A stretch of DNA of 64,000 bases from Arthrobacter pityocampae (lineage in GTDB: Bacteria > Actinomycetota > Actinomycetes > Actinomycetales > Micrococcaceae). The notes below the pieces were generated by a model. That model did not search any database and was not told the origin of the DNA. It saw only the letters and a program-made list of their open reading frames with translations. The DNA lies in assembly GCF_002927275.1 (NCBI RefSeq), contig NZ_PRKW01000002.1, positions 372,001 to 436,000 on the forward strand. Direction: 5' to 3'. Within the stretch, counting starts at the first letter, position 1. The number at the start of each line of letters is the position of its first letter. This document shows, piece by piece, positions 62,310 to 64,000 of the stretch. The position numbers and the translations under genes are program-made.

Positions 62310-62630
62310 CCTGACCTTCCGGGAAGCTCCGACCCCACGGGTCACGCGAGGAGGAACCGCCCGTGGGAGGGTCATGGTGCGACCGCCCAGGAAGTCACTT
62401 ACGCCGATCCTGAGGCGCCTCGAACACAACGGCGTCCTCGTTTGCGCCGTCGTCAGCACTCGTCCCGGTGCGCTGGTCCACGAAGCCCGGCAGCAGCGTT
62501 TCGACGACGCACCCGACACCTCACCAGGTGGAAGACCGATTCAGGGGTCACCGCCGCCGGTAGAACGAGAATGTCCCATCTCCGGCTTCCTGCCGCGCGG
62601 TTGGCAACGGGCCGGTACTGACGGGTGCAC
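62310..62630. other. spacer with a possible HxlR-type regulator remnant
   Basis: About 320 bp between two convergent genes. In the plus frame near 62398-62490 it encodes LTPILRRLEHNGVL followed by VSTRPGALVHEA, which resembles the recognition helix and wing of HxlR regulators, without the rest of the domain. It looks like a decayed fragment; no intact gene is present. Confidence 0.4.
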
Positions 62631-63587
62631 TCAGGGTGTCGGGCCGGGTGTGTGCAGGAGGTCGTGGGAGACGTCCCAGAGCCGTCGCGCGTTGGCCGGA
62701 TCGATGGCGTACGGCAGGACTCCGTGGAGACCGTCGATGATGGCGGGGACCACCTCCGCTTCCCTGCAGTCCTCCAGGTACCGTCCCCCGATGGCCTTGA
62801 GCGAGGGAGAGGTTGCGGCGAAAACCGACGTCGCGGCGCCCTGTTCGGGTGTCTTGGTGAAAAGACCCGCGGCCGCGACGTGCTTCCTGGTCGCAGCAAG
62901 GACATCCGGGGTCCAGTGGCGCTGCAGGTTGGTCCAGATCCCGCCGGGCATGACCGCGTTCGCGGTGATCCCGTCTCCGGCCCACCGCCGGGTCGCCTCG
63001 ACGGCGAAGAGCGCATTCGCCGTCTTCGACTGCCCGTAGGCCTGTCCGGCGTCGTAGGGCCTCCGGTCGAAGAACAGGTCCTCGTAGACGATGTCGGACG
63101 CACCGTGTCCGCTGGAGCTCACCGAGACGATCCGCGCCTCACCTGCCGCTGCCAGCGCGCCATGCAGTCCGTGGGCGAGGGCGAAGTGCCCGAGGTGGTT
63201 GGTGGCGAACTGCAACTCCCACCCCCGGGGTGTCCGCAGTTCAGGGGTCATCATGACGCCCGCGTTGTTGATCAGCAGGTGCAGGATCCCGGTCCACGTG
63301 TCCACGAAGCGATCGACCGAGTCGATGTCCGCGAGATCGAGGGACGCGACGCGGACGCTCGCCCCGGGACGGGCGCCGGTGATCTCCTGTGCCACACGAC
63401 GCCCGGCGTCGACGTCGCGGACCGCGAGGGTCACGTCCGCGCCGGCATAGGCGAGGGCCCGGGCGGTTTCGACCCCGATGCCTGACGCGCCTCCGGTGAC
63501 GATCGCGGTGCGGCCGGACAGGTCGATGCCCTCGACGACGTCCCGGGCGGTGCTCGTTGCGGCGAATGATGCGTCGATGCGTGTCAT
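62631..63587 (-). CDS. SDR-family oxidoreductase
   Basis: A 318-residue short-chain dehydrogenase of the retinol-dehydrogenase-like type. The cofactor motif TGGASGIG is near residue 32, NNAGVM near residue 100, catalytic Ser in VSVSSSGH and the YGQSK motif (Tyr-x3-Lys) near residue 190. The start ATG 63587 is used; an upstream ATG at 63641 is possible. A fragment of another SDR lies upstream and an XRE-type regulator is divergent. Confidence 0.9.
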   Translation of the reverse strand: MTRIDASFAATSTARDVVEGIDLSGRTAIVTGGASGIGVETARALAYAGADVTLAVRDVDAGRRVAQEITGARPGASVRVASLDLADIDSVDRFVDTWTGILHLLINNAGVMMTPELRTPRGWELQFATNHLGHFALAHGLHGALAAAGEARIVSVSSSGHGASDIVYEDLFFDRRPYDAGQAYGQSKTANALFAVEATRRWAGDGITANAVMPGGIWTNLQRHWTPDVLAATRKHVAAAGLFTKTPEQGAATSVFAATSPSLKAIGGRYLEDCREAEVVPAIIDGLHGVLPYAIDPANARRLWDVSHDLLHTPGPTP

Positions 63588-63637
63588 GGAAGATGTCCCG
63601 TCGTGGTGTTCATGGTCGTCCCTTGAGTGTGCTGCCC

Positions 63638-63844
63638 TCATGCCGCGAGCATCGCATCGGGCTCCTCGTCGGTCAGCTCCGCGGTCGTCGTCGAGGGATA
63701 GATCCCCGCGTTGCTGACGAGATTGTCGATGCGCCCTCCGAGCGTCTCGGTGGCCTCTGCGGCTGCTCGTGGACCCGGTGACGAGTGCTGTCCTGCCCCC
63801 AGGTGCCGGGGGCTGACGGTCGGGCTGATCGGTGTCGATGTCAT
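63638..63844 (-). pseudogene. fragment of a second SDR gene
   Basis: A 68-codon frame whose C-terminal part (LGGRIDNLVSNAGIYPSTTT) matches the NNAG region of SDR enzymes, then stops at EPDAMLAA where a full protein would continue. The cofactor-binding start and the catalytic Ser/Tyr/Lys part are both missing. It is probably a remnant of a duplicated SDR gene rather than a functional peptide. Confidence 0.6.
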
Positions 63845-63944
63845 GCCTCTGTTCTAGATCCGACCGGACATGGGAGCCAGATCACGCTGAACCGGGGCAT
63901 GACAGGACCACGCACGGCGGGGCGGGACGTCCTACAGTGAGCGG

Positions 63945-64000
63945 ATGACCGCTGATCGGACACAGCTCGGGGCGTTCCTGCGCGCCCGCCGCGACAGCCT
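63945..64000 (+). CDS. XRE-type helix-turn-helix regulator, 3' end outside the window
   Basis: Only the first 18-19 codons are visible: MTADRTQLGAFLRARRDS. This is the typical opening of MmyB-like XRE regulators in actinobacteria, where the gene is usually divergent from a short-chain dehydrogenase gene. The family is tentative because the rest lies past the window edge. Confidence 0.6.
   Translation, partial: MTADRTQLGAFLRARRDS

Overview
The window is high-GC chromosomal DNA of an actinobacterium, most likely Micrococcaceae (Arthrobacter and relatives). This rests on codon use, the gene order rne-rplU-rpmA-obg-proB-proA-nadD-rsfS, the cell-division protein SepH, and a run of actinobacterial-only families (DUF3159, DUF3710, DUF3093, DUF4193, DUF5998). 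No rRNA operon, CRISPR array, intact insertion sequence or prophage was seen. One tRNA gene, tRNA-Ala(GGC), is present.

Bases 1-20290 are accessory or variable: metF, a DUF2183 phosphatase, a McrA-like HNH nuclease, a lipoprotein, a PaaI thioesterase, an orphan ECF sigma factor, a GAF protein, an aminoglycoside-phosphotransferase-like gene broken by one in-frame TGA, small P-loop kinases, and several unknown proteins. At 13995-17162 a tightly overlapping four-gene operon (pnuC, nadR, an NrtR-type Nudix regulator, and an unknown gene) sits behind a perfect palindrome that is very probably the NrtR operator. A PLP decarboxylase-like gene and a secreted DUF1906/FG-GAP protein follow.

Bases 20368-38145 are the conserved housekeeping block on the minus strand: tRNA-Ala, a phosphoglycerate-mutase-type phosphatase, rsfS, nadD, proA, proB, obg, rpmA, rplU, rne, dxs and a TrmA/RlmD-like methyltransferase. 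Inserted between rplU and rne, on the plus strand, is a small zinc-starvation locus: a Zur-like palindrome, a CobW-like protein without a P-loop, a cysteine-free L36 paralogue, and a small Cys-containing protein.

Bases 38157-46651 match the order of the M. tuberculosis Rv2689c-Rv2699c neighbourhood: a KimA-like permease, two divergent TrkA/Ceo RCK proteins, DUF3159, OB-fold, DUF3710, dut, DUF3093 and DUF4193, followed here by sepH. Bases 46791-55086 hold tdk, a phosphodiesterase, DUF5998, a GNAT/acyl-CoA-synthetase fusion and a type IIA topoisomerase A subunit.

From 55148 on the content is accessory again: an ABC exporter; an MFS exporter and an ArsR/SmtB metalloregulator with a palindromic operator; an Imm5-like immunity protein; MarR and SnoaL genes with a shared operator; an SDR oxidoreductase; and gene fragments. 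An XRE-type regulator starts at the right edge. The best candidates for new biology are the unknown fourth gene of the NAD operon and the zinc locus with its small Cys protein.
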